NCBI GenBank assembly: GCA_024811115.1
Contig: JAKOGH010000280.1
Location: forward strand, 1 to 39,367
Direction: 5' to 3'
Length of the DNA stretch: 39,367 bases
From: Terana coerulea
Taxonomy: Eukaryota; Basidiomycota; Agaricomycetes; Polyporales; Phanerochaetaceae
Shown here: positions 22,471-33,002 of the stretch, one piece after another
Layout of the letters: each line of letters begins with the position of its first letter
Numbering within the stretch: the first letter of the stretch is position 1
Notes under the pieces: model-generated
Told to the model about the DNA's origin: nothing
The model's input: the letters and a program-made list of their open reading frames with translations, nothing else
Database searches by the model: none
Made by a program: the position numbers and the translations under genes

Positions 22471-22815
22471 CGTCTGTTCTGATAGAGTTCTGTTGGTAGC
22501 CTTCTCAAAAGTCATTCGTTACCTGCGCTCATGGTGTGCATGACGGTCAACAAAACCAACCATAATTCACTATAATTCACCCAAGGATACGATCGGTTGT
22601 GACAGTGTTACGTACTTATCACGTCGGTTGTGGTCGGTAGATCTCGAAGAGCTTGCCTAGTCTCGAGACTGGCGTGCAACGTCATGCCGCTGCCAGCCTG
22701 CGTGCGAAGGGCTGAGATGGGAGGCATGACTGCATTTCACAGGCATAAGAAATTATTTTGCCCAGGACAACAATGAAATAGTGGGTGTTACTCTCCAGAA
22801 GCAGATAGCCCAGGA
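22471..22815. other. convergent intergenic spacer
   Basis: It lies between the 3' ends of the BTB pseudogene and the ALKBH1-type gene. ATAATTCAC is repeated in close succession near 22560-22580. Nothing else was recognised. Confidence 0.4.
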
Positions 22816-24494
22816 TCAAAACCTCTCGGGAACACTTGCCTGACATTCACATTGATCCGCGCACCGCGAAGGTAGTCTTTTATACAGATGCCAGGCTCGG
22901 TCTTCTGCCTCTTTTGAGTCACACAAGCTTTCGAAGTGCGGGGGCATGGTATGTTCCAGGATCCTTGGAACGCCTATGAGCCGATGTAGTGAGCTACTTG
23001 ATAGGATTGAATTGATAGCAACGTGACGCACCGTGATACGCTCTCCTACATGGTCCGGACATGACAAGGACATCTCCAGAGCGTAAGAGGATAGGCAGCG
23101 GTGCGCTGTCCCGCGTTGGGCCACCGATGAGAATATTGCAGCGCAGCCGAGGCTGCACCAGCGGTGTTAGTATGAGCGAGTGTCTGTGAAGAACAACGTA
23201 CGAGATAGACACCAGGGGGGACGTCGCACATATTTCGGAGCGGTCGACGTGGGCCATGAGCGTGTCCTGTAGGGCCAAGAGAGAACGTGATTTAGCAAAT
23301 GGGACTCCAGTAGACATACAGATCTATACCCACCCTTGTCTGATAGAAATTTACAATACCTGCATCAGGCTCTGCAAACGGCTTGGGTCAAAATATGGTA
23401 TGGACACGGTACGATACAACCCACCATACTCCTCCTTCCATGTCCTCCAATCACCTTCCTCGCCCCACTTGAATGTATGATCAGCGTCGATGCCGCCCCG
23501 CTCATTGTACACCTCCTCCCAGTTCACACCCCGAACAACACTCCGGCACACCTCGCTAAGGAGTTCATCAACTTCTACTTTCCCTCTTGTGAAGTCGTAC
23601 TGCTTGTTTCCCCAATGGTAGTGCCATCCGATATTCGCCCACCTGAGCTTTGGTACAAGCTGAGCTGGAGACGCAGGCTTGGCGTTCGGCGAGGGTGTCG
23701 GCGGAGGCGTCGGGAGAGCGAGGATTGCTGGCAGAGCTGATGGAGAGGCGGGTGTGTTTGCTATCAGCGGGCGTGGGCCGGGAGTAGTGGAAGTGCCCGA
23801 AGAAGAGCTCGCTGCGGAGGACGTCTTGGGGAAATGGTTTCAAGGTTCTCTGTATGCGGCTCCTTCGCCGCGAGGTACGCATTCCATAGACCCTCTTCAG
23901 GCAGTACGTAATGAGCATCGAGGTTCGTCTCATTATTTCCCCGCGCATGGTCTTTCAACGCCCACTTGACAAGTGTACGCTGTGTATCGGGCGTAAGGTA
24001 TCCGGGAAGATACACAAGGCCTGCACGCATTGGGTTTGATAAGTTGTGATACGAGTATATGCAGTGACGATTTGAGAGGTGCATGAGTATGTACATGAAA
24101 GTAAAATACTGAACAGATCGCACCGGGTATGCGAGGGAAGATGTAAGCCTTCTGCTTCCCCTTCATTTGCGACTGTCGTTCTCCCCCAAATGCTTCAGAT
24201 CGTACGGGCAATCTCCTCCCATACCTCAGCATTCCTACGTCCTCTCCATCCACCTTGCTCGACTTCAGCCTGCCTTCCTTTAGCCGCCATTCCGTCATCC
24301 TGCACGGCAAGGTCGAGCACGTCTGACAGATCGGGCGGCGGGAACTTTGCCTTGTACTTCTTCTCCGTCGCTCGAAACGGCGTCCATGCCTCTTCGATAT
24401 GTTCTGGTCGATGTTTGGTAGTTTTCATGTGTAGCCGGCGTGCCTTTTTGTATTCAGAAGATGTAGGATCGTGTATGGGAGGCACTCTCGACAT
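22816..24494 (-). CDS. ALKBH1: ALKBH1-type Fe(II)/2-oxoglutarate dioxygenase
   Basis: AlkB homologue 1 enzymes oxidatively demethylate nucleic acids, mainly tRNA in eukaryotes. The exons are 24494-24225, 24172-24124, 24020-23425, 23371-23334, 23266-23202, 23152-23032 and 22973-22816. Landmarks are RFPPPDLSDVL-like sequence, IFPRIPGLVYLPGYLT, a Pro/Ser-rich insert, LRWANIGWHYHWGNKQYDFT, EPDAGIVNFYQTRDTLMAHVDRSE (the iron-binding HxD), SISLGCAA, LIGGPTRDS and MSGPCRRAYHGVPRI (distal His and Arg). Two one-base corrections are needed: in a G4 run at 23828-23831 (C4 in sense) and near 23126-23133 (AAIF|LIGG). Everything else, including seven exon joins, fits. It is probably a real gene with sequence errors, but recent decay is not excluded. 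Confidence 0.85.
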
Positions 24495-24613
24495 GGCTGT
24501 ATACAGGTCCTTGTAGAGAACGACCTATTAGGCTACTTACAGTTAAAAGGACTCGGGCACTTCGGATAAGCTTGTATTGGCTTAGATACTACATAATCAA
24601 GCACCTTTTGAAC

Positions 24614-24701
24614 GCCGGGATAGCTCAGCTGGGAGAGCAACAGACTGAAGTGTCAGAGACAGATCTTCTGGAGGTCCCGTGTTCAATCCACGGTCCTGGC
24701 A
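24614..24701 (+). tRNA. trnF(GAA): tRNA-Phe (GAA) with intron
   Basis: GCCGGGA pairs with TCCTGGC, with one G-U pair. The D arm GCTC..GAGC and T arm CCGTG-TTCAATC-CACGG are perfect, and A73 is present. The anticodon loop CTGAAG is followed by an intron of about 15 bases (TGTCAGAGACAG...) and then the 3' stem TCTGG. The exonic sequence is nearly identical to the minus-strand copy at 10126-10210, including the A27-G43 mismatch, while the introns differ. A T-rich stretch downstream (24717-24726) fits a Pol III terminator. Confidence 0.92.
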
Positions 24702-25204
24702 TATGGTAAAGGAATCTCTTTTTTTGTTTTGTTATTGCTATGCAGTGTGCAACTAATATGCTGTGAGTTTCTAAGCAGTGAGCACTGAGCACAGTGAGCG
24801 TTGAGCAATGAACGGTGACTATCGACTTTCGCTACGACCAGTATTCTAATGAGTATTGATTATCCAGAGAAATTCATGTTCTCAGTCTAAGTGCTCACTC
24901 AGGGGCCCCCGGCCGGATATAACCTCTCATCCCTCGACTCTCGAGTAGCACCGACGAACAAGCTGACAATTCAACACCAGCCCCGTTTGCTACGTACCTT
25001 TCATTTACCGGAGCTGTGCGTACTCAAAACGTCGTGCTATCCCCGTTTAGGATTTCTGGAGCCATGGGTGTGACTTATACGCTTTACTATCGTAGGGGGG
25101 AAGCGAGGGGAAGTAGTCGAAGACTTCTAGTAGTAAGGGTGACACTGGATATACAGTGTGTAAGTAGCATTGCTATAGGTGCAAGAAACATGCATGCCTC
25201 ATTT
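24702..25204. other. spacer after tRNA-Phe with short GTGAGCA/TGAGCA repeats
   Basis: The Pol III terminator-like T run comes first. At about 24772-24816 the words GTGAGCA, TGAGCA and GTGAGCG alternate five or six times, a diverged short tandem repeat. The rest, up to the RsfS-like gene, shows no ORF I can support. Confidence 0.45.
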
Positions 25205-25922
25205 CTACGACACGAAGAGCCTGCGATCAGGGAAGAACCGTTCCCTCGCCGCTCTGCTCACAATGTGCACTGCAAAATCTCCTGCATCTATCATCATCCA
25301 ACCATCGTTGATTTCACGCCGCCGTTTGAACGGCAGCGGTAGTGGCGGGTCCGCAGTGAGGAGCTACAGGCAACAGTGAGTACGCGCACATGGGCATTTC
25401 TGCGGAGGGGAACATACCGTCTTGCGTACAGTCCTAGCAACGCTTTCAATAGCACCTCTATTCTCCGAACCTTCCTTCACTTGCACGACGACAATCCATC
25501 TCCACAACCCCGACGCCTCTCCCCCCTACACCCTCGCCAGCGTACGTCCGCCCGCGCTTCCGGCGCCCTTTGGGCATCGCGTCAGGGAGCGGTGGACCGG
25601 GTTCCGTTGGTATAGGATCCCGGACAAGCAGATGCTCTGGGTCAATATGCGGCGAAGAGGTGAGCTGGGTATGAAGGACGGCGATGGGGCTAGTGCTAGG
25701 GATGTCTGCGGGAAGGGGTCGGATGTTCACTGGGAGGTGTGGTGGTCTCGATCGACCAGCCAAAGACTGTTCGGAGGGGTCAATAAACCATGGTACGGGT
25801 CGGCCTGAGTGCGATGTAGAAGAAGACGAGGCTGTTGAGAGGCAGCGGGTGTTGGTGAGTGAGACCCGTGAAATACAGCGGACACCGGGCGTGCTACGCG
25901 TGCAGAATCGCAGAGCTTGCAT
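25205..25922 (-). CDS. mitochondrial RsfS/MALSU1-type ribosome silencing factor
   Basis: RsfS-family proteins bind uL14 on the large ribosomal subunit and block premature subunit joining; eukaryotic forms work in mitochondria. In ascomycetes this domain forms the N-terminal half of Atp25. Exon 1 is 25922-25418 and exon 2 is 25363-25205. The start is the ATG giving MQALRFCTRS, an Arg/Ser-rich presequence. The family pattern follows: VPWFIDPSE, ILT-like HTQLTSSPHIDPEHLLVRDP, LPDAMPKGRRKRGRTYAGEGV, RWIVVVQVKEGSENRGAIESVARTV, and DGWMMIDAGDFAVHIVSRAARERFF. One extra base in a C6 run at 25521-25526 (G6 in sense) breaks the frame; with G5 the protein is about 220 residues. It ends soon after the RsfS domain, so it is the standalone type. 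Confidence 0.85.
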
Positions 25923-26256
25923 ATCTACAGCCGCTTTTATTTTAATTGTACAGCTGGATGAGATGTTGAATTTTGTTGGTCTGCTGAGCCCGCCGGCCGT
26001 CGTTCGCCTCGTTGACCAACTATTGAGCAAGGAGAAAGCGGGATGATGGGCGCCCCGTCGCGCCGAGAGTTGTGATTGCGATCATGATCCTGTTGATGCG
26101 CTTGTGCGTCAAACAAATCGCCTTCGCTGCAAATCACAAGCTCGACAGCTTGGCGCACGGCGTTGAGTGACAGAGGGATTGCTCTCTCCCTCTTCACCGT
26201 CACCACCTTCGGTGCCCAAGACCTCCTCTTGACGATTGTACGATTAGAACGAAAAT
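25923..26256. promoter_or_regulatory. divergent promoter between the RsfS-like gene and SHR3
   Basis: 334 bp separate the two start codons. No TATA box or known operator was seen. An open frame reaches into it from the RsfS-like gene (to 26030), but the presequence-like start at 25922 is preferred. Confidence 0.4.
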
Positions 26257-27101
26257 ATGGCTGGTCTGCGGATGAGCGTCGTCGTCAGTGCGACGGCCTT
26301 CTTACTTGGTGTGTCCTTGCATTAGTATGTCAGGTTGCGGTTCATGGCATACTAACACGTATGTTTTGGTTCATGTGCTATAGGTCTCCTTTTCACGCAT
26401 TGGATAGCGGACTCACTGACACTGTGGAAGTCTCCTGAGACGCAGAGCGATGCGCGGCTTTGGACCGCTGCTTCGTACTATGCCATCTTGTCACGCACGC
26501 CGCCTACATTGCTGTACGCGTACTCGACTGTTGCCCTCGTTGGCGGTGCGACACTCTTTTGGAGCCTAGGAGACGGACGTGCAGGGAACTTTATGTTTGA
26601 CGGTGGTAGTATTCGTGAGTACCGAGTATCATCTCTTGGGCTGTCGAAGAGTTGACGCTTTGTGCAGTGCTGTACTCTTCCGCAGTCGTGATGTACATAT
26701 ACTCCGTCCTTCCAAGTGCGCAATCAACATTTTCTATTACTATGGATTTGCTCTGACAGTATATCATCGTCACGGCAGACATCTTAGCAAACTTCACGTC
26801 CCTTCCCCTCCCTTTCACGAACCAAGAATCGACTATGGCATCCACATTCGCCAATGCAGCAGCGAAAATTGGTGGGGCGGACAGCCTTCCACTATTCCCT
26901 CCGACACTCCGTGGCCCTACCCTGGAACTTGCATCAACACATCTGATATGTAGCGTTGCACTTACCGGTGTGCTCCTGCTTCAAGCAGGACGGTGGTGGG
27001 CGGAACAAAAAGATCTTGACGACGATGATGAAGACGTCACAGAGAGCAGTGAAGAAGCTGAAAAAGCAAAGGCAGCGGCTCAGACGAAGAAGACTTCGTG
27101 A
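26257..27101 (+). CDS. SHR3: SHR3, ER chaperone for amino-acid permeases
   Basis: Shr3 is an ER membrane protein that keeps amino-acid permeases folded and lets them leave in COPII vesicles. The exons 26257-26308, 26384-26614, 26668-26715 and 26779-27101 give 217 codons plus stop in one frame. The family signature is clear: FLLGLLFTHWIADSLTLWKSP, ILSRTPPTLLYAYSTVALVGG, AGNLMFDGGSILLYSS and YIYSVLP. Four hydrophobic segments are spaced as in the family, and the tail is cytosolic, acidic and then Lys-rich (DLDDDDEDVTESSEE...), where coatomer contacts are known in yeast. A consensus branch point ACTAAC lies in intron 1 at 26351. Confidence 0.92.
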
Positions 27102-27520
27102 CCGGGAAATGAGGGTTTTGGGTCCAGGTTTTTTGCGACAAGGGACTGATACTGTGACATATACCCAAAGTGATTTGTTGCTTTGACTTTGGTCGTGATG
27201 AATATGTTTAATGGCTTACAGATGCGCTGGTCTATGACAGTACCGCTCTCATCTGCTTGATTAGGGTACATGGCTGGGTAAACCCATACGGACGAGCTCA
27301 TGCATTTTGTCATGAAATGGGGCTTGCGTTTGATGCACTGCATGCAGGAACCACGACGTCGTAGGAATATAATCTATTAAGTAAGCCTTGTGTGTTCTAG
27401 TTCCAGCAACCCATAGTACATCTCGCAATCAGAGAATGACCCGTTTTTTCCAGCACCGGGTTCTCCCAATTGATTTGGTCCCATCTAGAACAGAAACTAA
27501 GTATAAGAGTCTGGAAGAGT
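27102..27520. other. convergent intergenic spacer, 3' ends of SHR3 and IAH1 copy 2
   Basis: This is the region between two facing 3' ends and is expected to hold both untranslated tails. No ORF or RNA gene was supported. Confidence 0.4.
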
Positions 27521-28417
27521 TTAAAGCTGCACGAACGGAGGGAAAACCATAGGCAGCTTTTCAGGCAGCAGCTCAGGCCAGTTGGTACCGATTGTCTTCA
27601 GGATACCGTCGTATATAAGCTGCGTTGCTGTCAGTTCCAACTTCCGTCAAGACGCTATGCATTATAGTACGCACCCCGTAGGCTTCTTCATTGACATGCA
27701 GACCATCGGTCAGATATTTGGTCAGGCTGGCCTCATCCATGCCGGCTCCCTCCCATAGCGTGGTCCACACATCAACCACGGGTAAGCCCGCGTCCTTACC
27801 GACCTGCCTCACGGCTTCGGCGTACTGCTTTGTCACCTCGAAGTCACGATCGAGTTTCTTCGGAGGGTCGCGGCTCGCGAGGTCTGCGCCTCGTTGCTTG
27901 GTGTTGACAGGCGGTGGAGTCAGGAGGATTATGCGCGTCCACGGCGCGTAGTATGCGGAAGAGGGTGCCTTGACTGTGTCGATGATGGCCTTGAGGTTCT
28001 GCTTGAAGTCCTGCAGCGGAACGTGTTGCGGAGAAAACTCCAGGCAAGAATCATTTGCGCCAAACCAGATAGTGAGCAGTTGAATCTTTGGGTGCTGTGG
28101 TTCTGCGCCTGCGTCTGTGTGCTTTGCAAGACTCTGCGTGCCAATACGTCGAACGATGTAGCACGCATTCCAGTCATTCGGGGCTTACCTGCTGGAAGAC
28201 GGGGATCGACCACTTGGTGTTATACCCGCTCAGCCCCCGATTTATGACATCGAGCCTCCTGTTATACACATCTACCCCGTCAGTAAGTCAAAGTCATCGG
28301 TGCAGCAATAGATGAGGACATACAGGACAATTTCTGGCCGAATCCGTGAGCAACAGACGCTCCCTGCGTGAGGGAGTCTCCCAGCAGCATAATCACATCT
28401 TGCACAGGCCCATTCAT
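27521..28417 (-). CDS. IAH1: IAH1-type SGNH/GDSL esterase, copy 2
   Basis: This is a paralogue of the gene at 10609-11603. The exons 28417-28324, 28271-28189, 28133-27675 and 27619-27521 give 244 codons plus stop in one frame. Block I is LLGDSLTQG, followed by SGYNTKW, IWFGANDS and DGLHVN, so Ser, Gly, Asn and the Asp-His pair are all kept. Exons 1 and 2 have the same lengths (94 and 83 nt) as in copy 1, and exon 3 differs by 6 nt. Copy 2 lacks the last intron of copy 1 and ends VFPPFVQL. Predicted cytosolic ester hydrolase. It shares a 508 bp divergent promoter with the DJ-1 protein gene. Confidence 0.92.
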
Positions 28418-28925
28418 TTTAGGTTCGTGACCTGTTTCGTTAAGGCTTGGTAGCGTCCAGCAAGTCCAGCACCAGGTTCCAGGAGACGGTAGAAAGCGCC
28501 GGAAGGTTGCACAGAATCTTATCTAGATCTGGCGCGTGGGAAGAATGTGCATGATGCTCTCCCGCTCCCGGCGCCTTGCACTTGTTCCTGTACTAACTTA
28601 CCTCGCGAGCCTGAAGATCTGCCTAGGCAATCCTGACATGTTACACAACAACATACGCATGCTCCGCATAGAACCTCTCACGGAGAGCTGGGTAGAATAA
28701 AACCCGCCTGTGTGGTTCTCACGACGACGTCAGAGCACCGACACACACTCCACTGCATCACAAGGAGCGTAAGTACGCCCAAACAACACCCAAATATCAG
28801 AGCTTTCATGGCCTCGAGGTATAAAAATCCCGCTCGACCTCTGCACAATTATCTCACATCATTTCCTTTTCTCCAGGATTCGCTCGATTATCCACGACGC
28901 ATACCAGAACGGCCTGAACGACATT
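28418..28925 (+). promoter_or_regulatory. divergent promoter with TATA box for the DJ-1 family gene
   Basis: TATAAAAA at 28820-28827 lies 106 bp before the ATG at 28926 and sets a normal start-site spacing. A GACGTCA half-CRE occurs near 28727. The minus-strand IAH1 gene starts at 28417, so both may be controlled from this interval. Confidence 0.5.
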
Positions 28926-29807
28926 ATGTCTGCAGGCAAAGTCTTGATCATTCTCTCCGACGCCGATACCTACCCCATCAAGCGGGATGGCAAAATCGAG
29001 CAGGAGGAGTCAGGATTCTTCCTTCAGGAGCTCACGAAGCCACTAGTAAAGTTGCTCGATGCTGGCTACCAAGTCACAGTACGTGTCCGGCCAGGCCAAA
29101 GCTTTACATCTTAGACTGACGTCGACTCCTGTCAGTTTGCCTCACCCGCGGGCAAAGGCCCGAACGTCGACCCTCTCTCCCAATCCACGTTCGCAGCCTA
29201 CCTCGGTAACTGGTTTGCGAAGCAACGGGACCAGAAGCTTGTCGAGAAGATGCGGCAAGAGAATAACCTTGACAACCCCCGCCCGTTCTCGAGCATCTCA
29301 GACGAGGAGCTCGCCTCGTTCGCGGGCATATTCATCCCGGGAGGGCACGCACCCCTGGCGGATTTGGGCGACAACCCGGAACTGGGAAGGATATTGCTGC
29401 ACTTCCACAATGCCGAGAAACCCACCGGTGAGCTTGTAAACCCGCGGATTAAATATGGCGTGGGTTAATCGCTTGCAACAGCTTCACTTTGTCACGGCCC
29501 ATATGCGTTCCTCTCCACGAAGTATGCACCCAACTCAGGCGGCGCCTTTGCCTACGAGGGCTACCAGATCACTTCCTGGTCAGACCAAGAAGAGAAGCTT
29601 GTCGAGACGTTGAAGGGCGGGGAGGTGCAGAACAAGGTCGAATCCTCTCTGGCCGCGGAGGGTGCGGACATGCTCACAGGCACCGGGAAGAAGTTGGGTG
29701 GCATCACGGTCGACAGAGAGGTCGTTTCAGCCGCAAACCCGATGGGCGCGAACGCCCTGGGCGAGCGGTTCGTGGAGATGCTGAAGGACAAGGTGATGAT
29801 TGGATAG
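28926..29807 (+). CDS. DJ-1/PfpI family protein (class I amidotransferase-like)
   Basis: DJ-1/PfpI proteins include Hsp31-type glyoxalases, chaperones and deglycases that protect against carbonyl and oxidative stress. The exons 28926-29078, 29136-29427 and 29482-29807 give 256 codons plus stop in one frame. The N-terminal strand VLIILSDAD, the FASPAGKGPNVD turn, the FAGIFIPGGHAPLADL segment and the nucleophile elbow ASLCHGPYAFL (Cys near residue 152 followed by His) define the family. No targeting signal is seen, so it is likely cytosolic. The exact reaction cannot be told from sequence. The TATA box suggests strong or inducible expression. Confidence 0.9.
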
Positions 29808-29978
29808 CGAAGAGAGCACTGAGCAAAACTACATCTATCGACAGGGGCGAAAGCGAAAGCATATACAGTGTACACCAAGCGTATAATGTGTAACAATATA
29901 ACAGGGAAATTCTAATGTTCCAATTGAACCAAACTCTCTACCTTCGAGCGATAGTATTGTTTACTTTTCAGTGGCACA

Positions 29979-32433
29979 TTATGCGCCCTTGACACCTATC
30001 AGCAGGCGAATGGACCTCGAAGGAGTACTGAAATCTTCTTCCTTCGCGTTCTTGCGTGCTTCTAATATCGCTTGTCGCAGATTTTCTTCCTGGGTTAGCT
30101 CTTGCTGCGTCATCTGGGCACGTCTTGGGTACGTCCACCCGGTCTTGACGAGCGAGTGCCACAGCGACAACCGGATGTGCATATCCCTGGCGACTCCCTC
30201 AGCATCACATCCATGCACTCCGACACACTGGCACACCGGTACGCACTGCTCATATCTGCTCAAAAGCCCGTCAAACTTCTCCCTGCTCGCCGCCCGCGTG
30301 TACATGCCCTCGTCCCACCCATGGTCCCTCAGCGCCGCGTCGCCCGCCTGGGCCCGCACCGCCAGCTCCTCCCACATCGCCTCGCGCGCCGCGAGCACCA
30401 TGCGGAACGCCTGGTAGAGGTGCATGAACAGCACCTCGTTGCCCATGCTGCTCAGCGCGTGCATGCGGAAGAGCTGCCCGGCGCCCGCGCCCGTCTGCGT
30501 CGTGTCGGCCGCGGTGAGCACCGCGACGGTGCGCGTCGAGCGCGCGGATGCCGTACGCGCGAGTGCGTGCGCGTTCAGCGGGGGCCGCCGTGCCGCGCGG
30601 TCTTCCGAGGCGATCGCGGACGCGCGCTGAATCGTAATCGTCGGGGACGGCGGCTGCAGGGCGCTGGAGGCCTCGCTCGTGGGCGAGGAGGGCGAAGACG
30701 GCGTGAGGAGCGTCTCGTCGCTGGCGCGTGCGGTGGCCGAGCCTGAGCTTCTGCGGGACGCCGCGTCCTCGTCCGTGTGAGGAGACCGGTTCTCCGAAGC
30801 CGGGACGAAGTACAGGCTGGCGTCGAGAGGGTCTGACGTTGTTTCTCGGCTTGATGCCACCTTGGGCTCCCACTTCGGGAACGGTGCGAGTGGTGCGAGA
30901 GGGGGCATTGGGAACTGGAGGATTGGCGGTGAAACAACCTGCCTGAAGTGCGTGTTGAAGAATTGTGGCAGGATCGCTGAGGATATTTAGTATGTTGAGA
31001 AGGTTGCTGGCTGCTGTGGAATGAAAGAAATGCTTACAGCTGGGCTTCGGATTGATGAATCTGTTCTCAAAGACGGAGTAGAACAAATCCTCCAGAAGCG
31101 TGTACACGTGAGGCATATCCTCAGCCTGTTGTGTAGCAGGTTCTGTGGATGATGAATCACAGCGAGGACTGCCTATATTGTCTTTGAAATGAGCATGCAG
31201 AGGCTCGGTAAACCACCGTGGCAGCACCGGGAAACGCGCATCTACATGCGGCTGGTAAGCTCTCTGAATATACATTGAAAATGAGTGCTAGCGTACCTTG
31301 CTGTATGACTTCTATGGCTCCACCCGGCGATAAAATCCTGTTGAGCTCCTGGGATGCAGATAAATATCACCCGAGATCCCGCATCCTCTATGGACAGAAC
31401 TCGACCTCAAAGAGTGCATCCCACTAGCAGGAGGAAATGAGTATGTCATGGAGGTGAATGAAGGACGTGCGTATACGTACCTTATCCTCCGGTACACCAA
31501 GTGCTATACCCTCCAAGTGGATATAGTCGAATTCATTATCTGCAAAAGGCAGAGGAAACTCTAAGCTTCGCTGGTGTAAGCACATAACACAGACAGAAAC
31601 AGAGTCAGACCACAAACAAATTTCCATGAACCCATTTGATGCGGCTCGCAATGAGCGGGTCTACCAGAGAAAGCTGCACTTGAATGTCCAGCAAGTCAAA
31701 GCCGATAAATGTGCACTCTGGCAAGTGCTTGGCGGTATCTACCACCCAGTCACCCAACTGCGACTGAATTCAGCTCTAGCACATGTGATAAATTACAGCT
31801 GTTTGCGAAACATTTGACCGCTTTGGAGTGTATTGAGGGTGTTATTCTGTTTGTTCTGCTCTAAAAGTAAACAAAGACCGAGGAGAGGGAAAAGCGGCCA
31901 GGCGGTCTAATGTTACACAAACAGCTGTATTGAACTGAGACGCACCGCCGTGCCCAGATCCAAGCACCGCTTTGGGTATTTCCCTGGCTCGAATCTGGAG
32001 AATATCTGGTTTCCTTTGATGTGCGCAATCATGGCACGGTCCATACTGCTCCTGGGAACATCGGGAAGCGGCGAATGGAAGACGCAGATCCCTGTTAGTT
32101 TCCGCCGCTGGACATCCCATCAAGAACATGGACTGACTGCTCGAGAACCTCTCTGTTAAACGCAAACGGCCATGGGGCGTCCTCCCTGCGAAATGTGTGC
32201 AGCTTCGAGCCGTTCCGGTACTCGAACTGTCTGTGCTGGCTCACGACGGGCACCGGCCACGACACGCTCGGGTTGCCGTGGACGTGGGGCGCTGCCCGCC
32301 CTGCGCGGGTGCGGAGAGGCGCCTGAGGCGTAGGCTCTTCTCGGGCGAGTCGGCCAGCCGTCGGTACGCCCCGTTCATCTCGTCGTCGGTGTCGTACACG
32401 GCCGTCAGTGCATAAAAAGCCCAGCTGGGACAT
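29979..32433 (-). CDS. class I SAM-dependent methyltransferase (Agaricomycete family)
   Basis: A Rossmann-fold methyltransferase of a type common in Agaricomycetes; substrate unknown. Probable exons: up to 32138, 32051-31946, 31757-31614, 31570-31481, 31423-31406 (18 nt), 31348-31297, 31263-31038 and 30976-29979. Landmarks are GSKLHTFRREDAPWPFAFNREVLE, KRCLDLGTALGDWVVDTAK (motif I), CTFIGFDL, WVHGN, FADNEFDYIHLEGIALGVPEDKWDALF, LNRILSPGGAIEVIQQ, FPVLPRWFTEPL, ENRFINPKPS, and a 330-residue C-terminal part that ends SIRLLIGVKGA. The join of the sixth and seventh exons is off by one base. The N-terminus (32200-32433) is in two competing frames, so the start is unknown. Confidence 0.75.
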
Positions 32434-32736
32434 CCTCGGACGCTGTTGTTGTCATCGACGGGGCCCTCGCGGTCACTGGGAAAGAAATGGGCGTGTGCAA
32501 TGCGGGCATCTGATTGGCGCGGGGCACGAACAGGTTCGAGACTCGAGAGCTATTGTTTCGAATATTCATGACAAGTTTACAACAGCATTTTACTTTATGA
32601 GAGAAACCGGACCAGTGACAAAAGTTTTGTGGATAATGCCGTGACGGTGAGTGTACATGTACACTGCACAACAAGTTAAAAGACATCGATAAGTGAAAAA
32701 GGAGTGCAGAGCAAAACGATGCACAGAAAATATGAC
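32434..32736. other. spacer between the methyltransferase and tRNA-Leu
   Basis: The upstream flank of the methyltransferase gene. An ATG-led frame on the minus strand from about 32456 may belong to its N-terminus but is closed by a stop. Nothing else was seen. Confidence 0.35.
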
Positions 32737-32832
32737 TGGTGACGGCGAGGTTCGAACTCGCGCGGACTCACGCCCATTGGGAATCAAGACAAGCTTAAAT
32801 CCAACGCCTTAGACCAACTCGGCCACGTCACC
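32737..32832 (-). tRNA. trnL(TAA): tRNA-Leu (TAA) with intron
   Basis: GGTGACG pairs perfectly with CGTCACC, and the T arm GCGAG-TTCGAAC-CTCGC is perfect; A73 is present. The D arm starts GCC and ends GGC. The anticodon arm TTGGA-TTTAAG gives anticodon TAA, followed by about ten intron bases (CTTGTCTTGA region) and the 3' stem CCCAA. The long variable arm (GGGCGTGAGTCC) marks a class II tRNA. One A-C mismatch falls at the base of the anticodon loop. Confidence 0.85.
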
Positions 32833-33002
32833 ATCGCCGAAGAAGCAACTGTAACATACATAATGTCGCTTTGTACCACATCACAAGCTAAGTACAGGAT
32901 GCTAACGGTCGACTCATCATAGCGTATAGCTTAGGCTTCTCTACGATGTTATGAAAGGTGTACAAAGTGTGCTGAAGCAGGATGTGGAGGGGAGTCACTG
33001 TA

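Noticed and set aside
20163..24494. programmed ribosomal frameshifting as an explanation of the frame breaks
   Set aside because: The breaks lie in unrelated genes, lack slippery heptamers with downstream structure that I could see, and go in both directions.
24772..24816. CRISPR-like array
   Set aside because: The repeated words are 6-7 bases with no regular spacers; the organism is a eukaryote.
30102..30746. 214-codon plus-strand open frame, GC-rich
   Set aside because: It lies antisense to the C-terminal exon of the methyltransferase, is full of Arg and Pro as expected from a shadow of GC-rich codons, and has no family features.
30271..31275. 334-codon minus-strand open frame
   Set aside because: It starts in the true methyltransferase frame but runs through an intron and then follows the wrong frame; the exon structure with 31038 and 30976 as borders fits the family better.
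32737..32832. tRNA-Ser instead of tRNA-Leu
   Set aside because: The long variable arm fits both, but the anticodon loop TTTAAG places TAA at 34-36, which is Leu.
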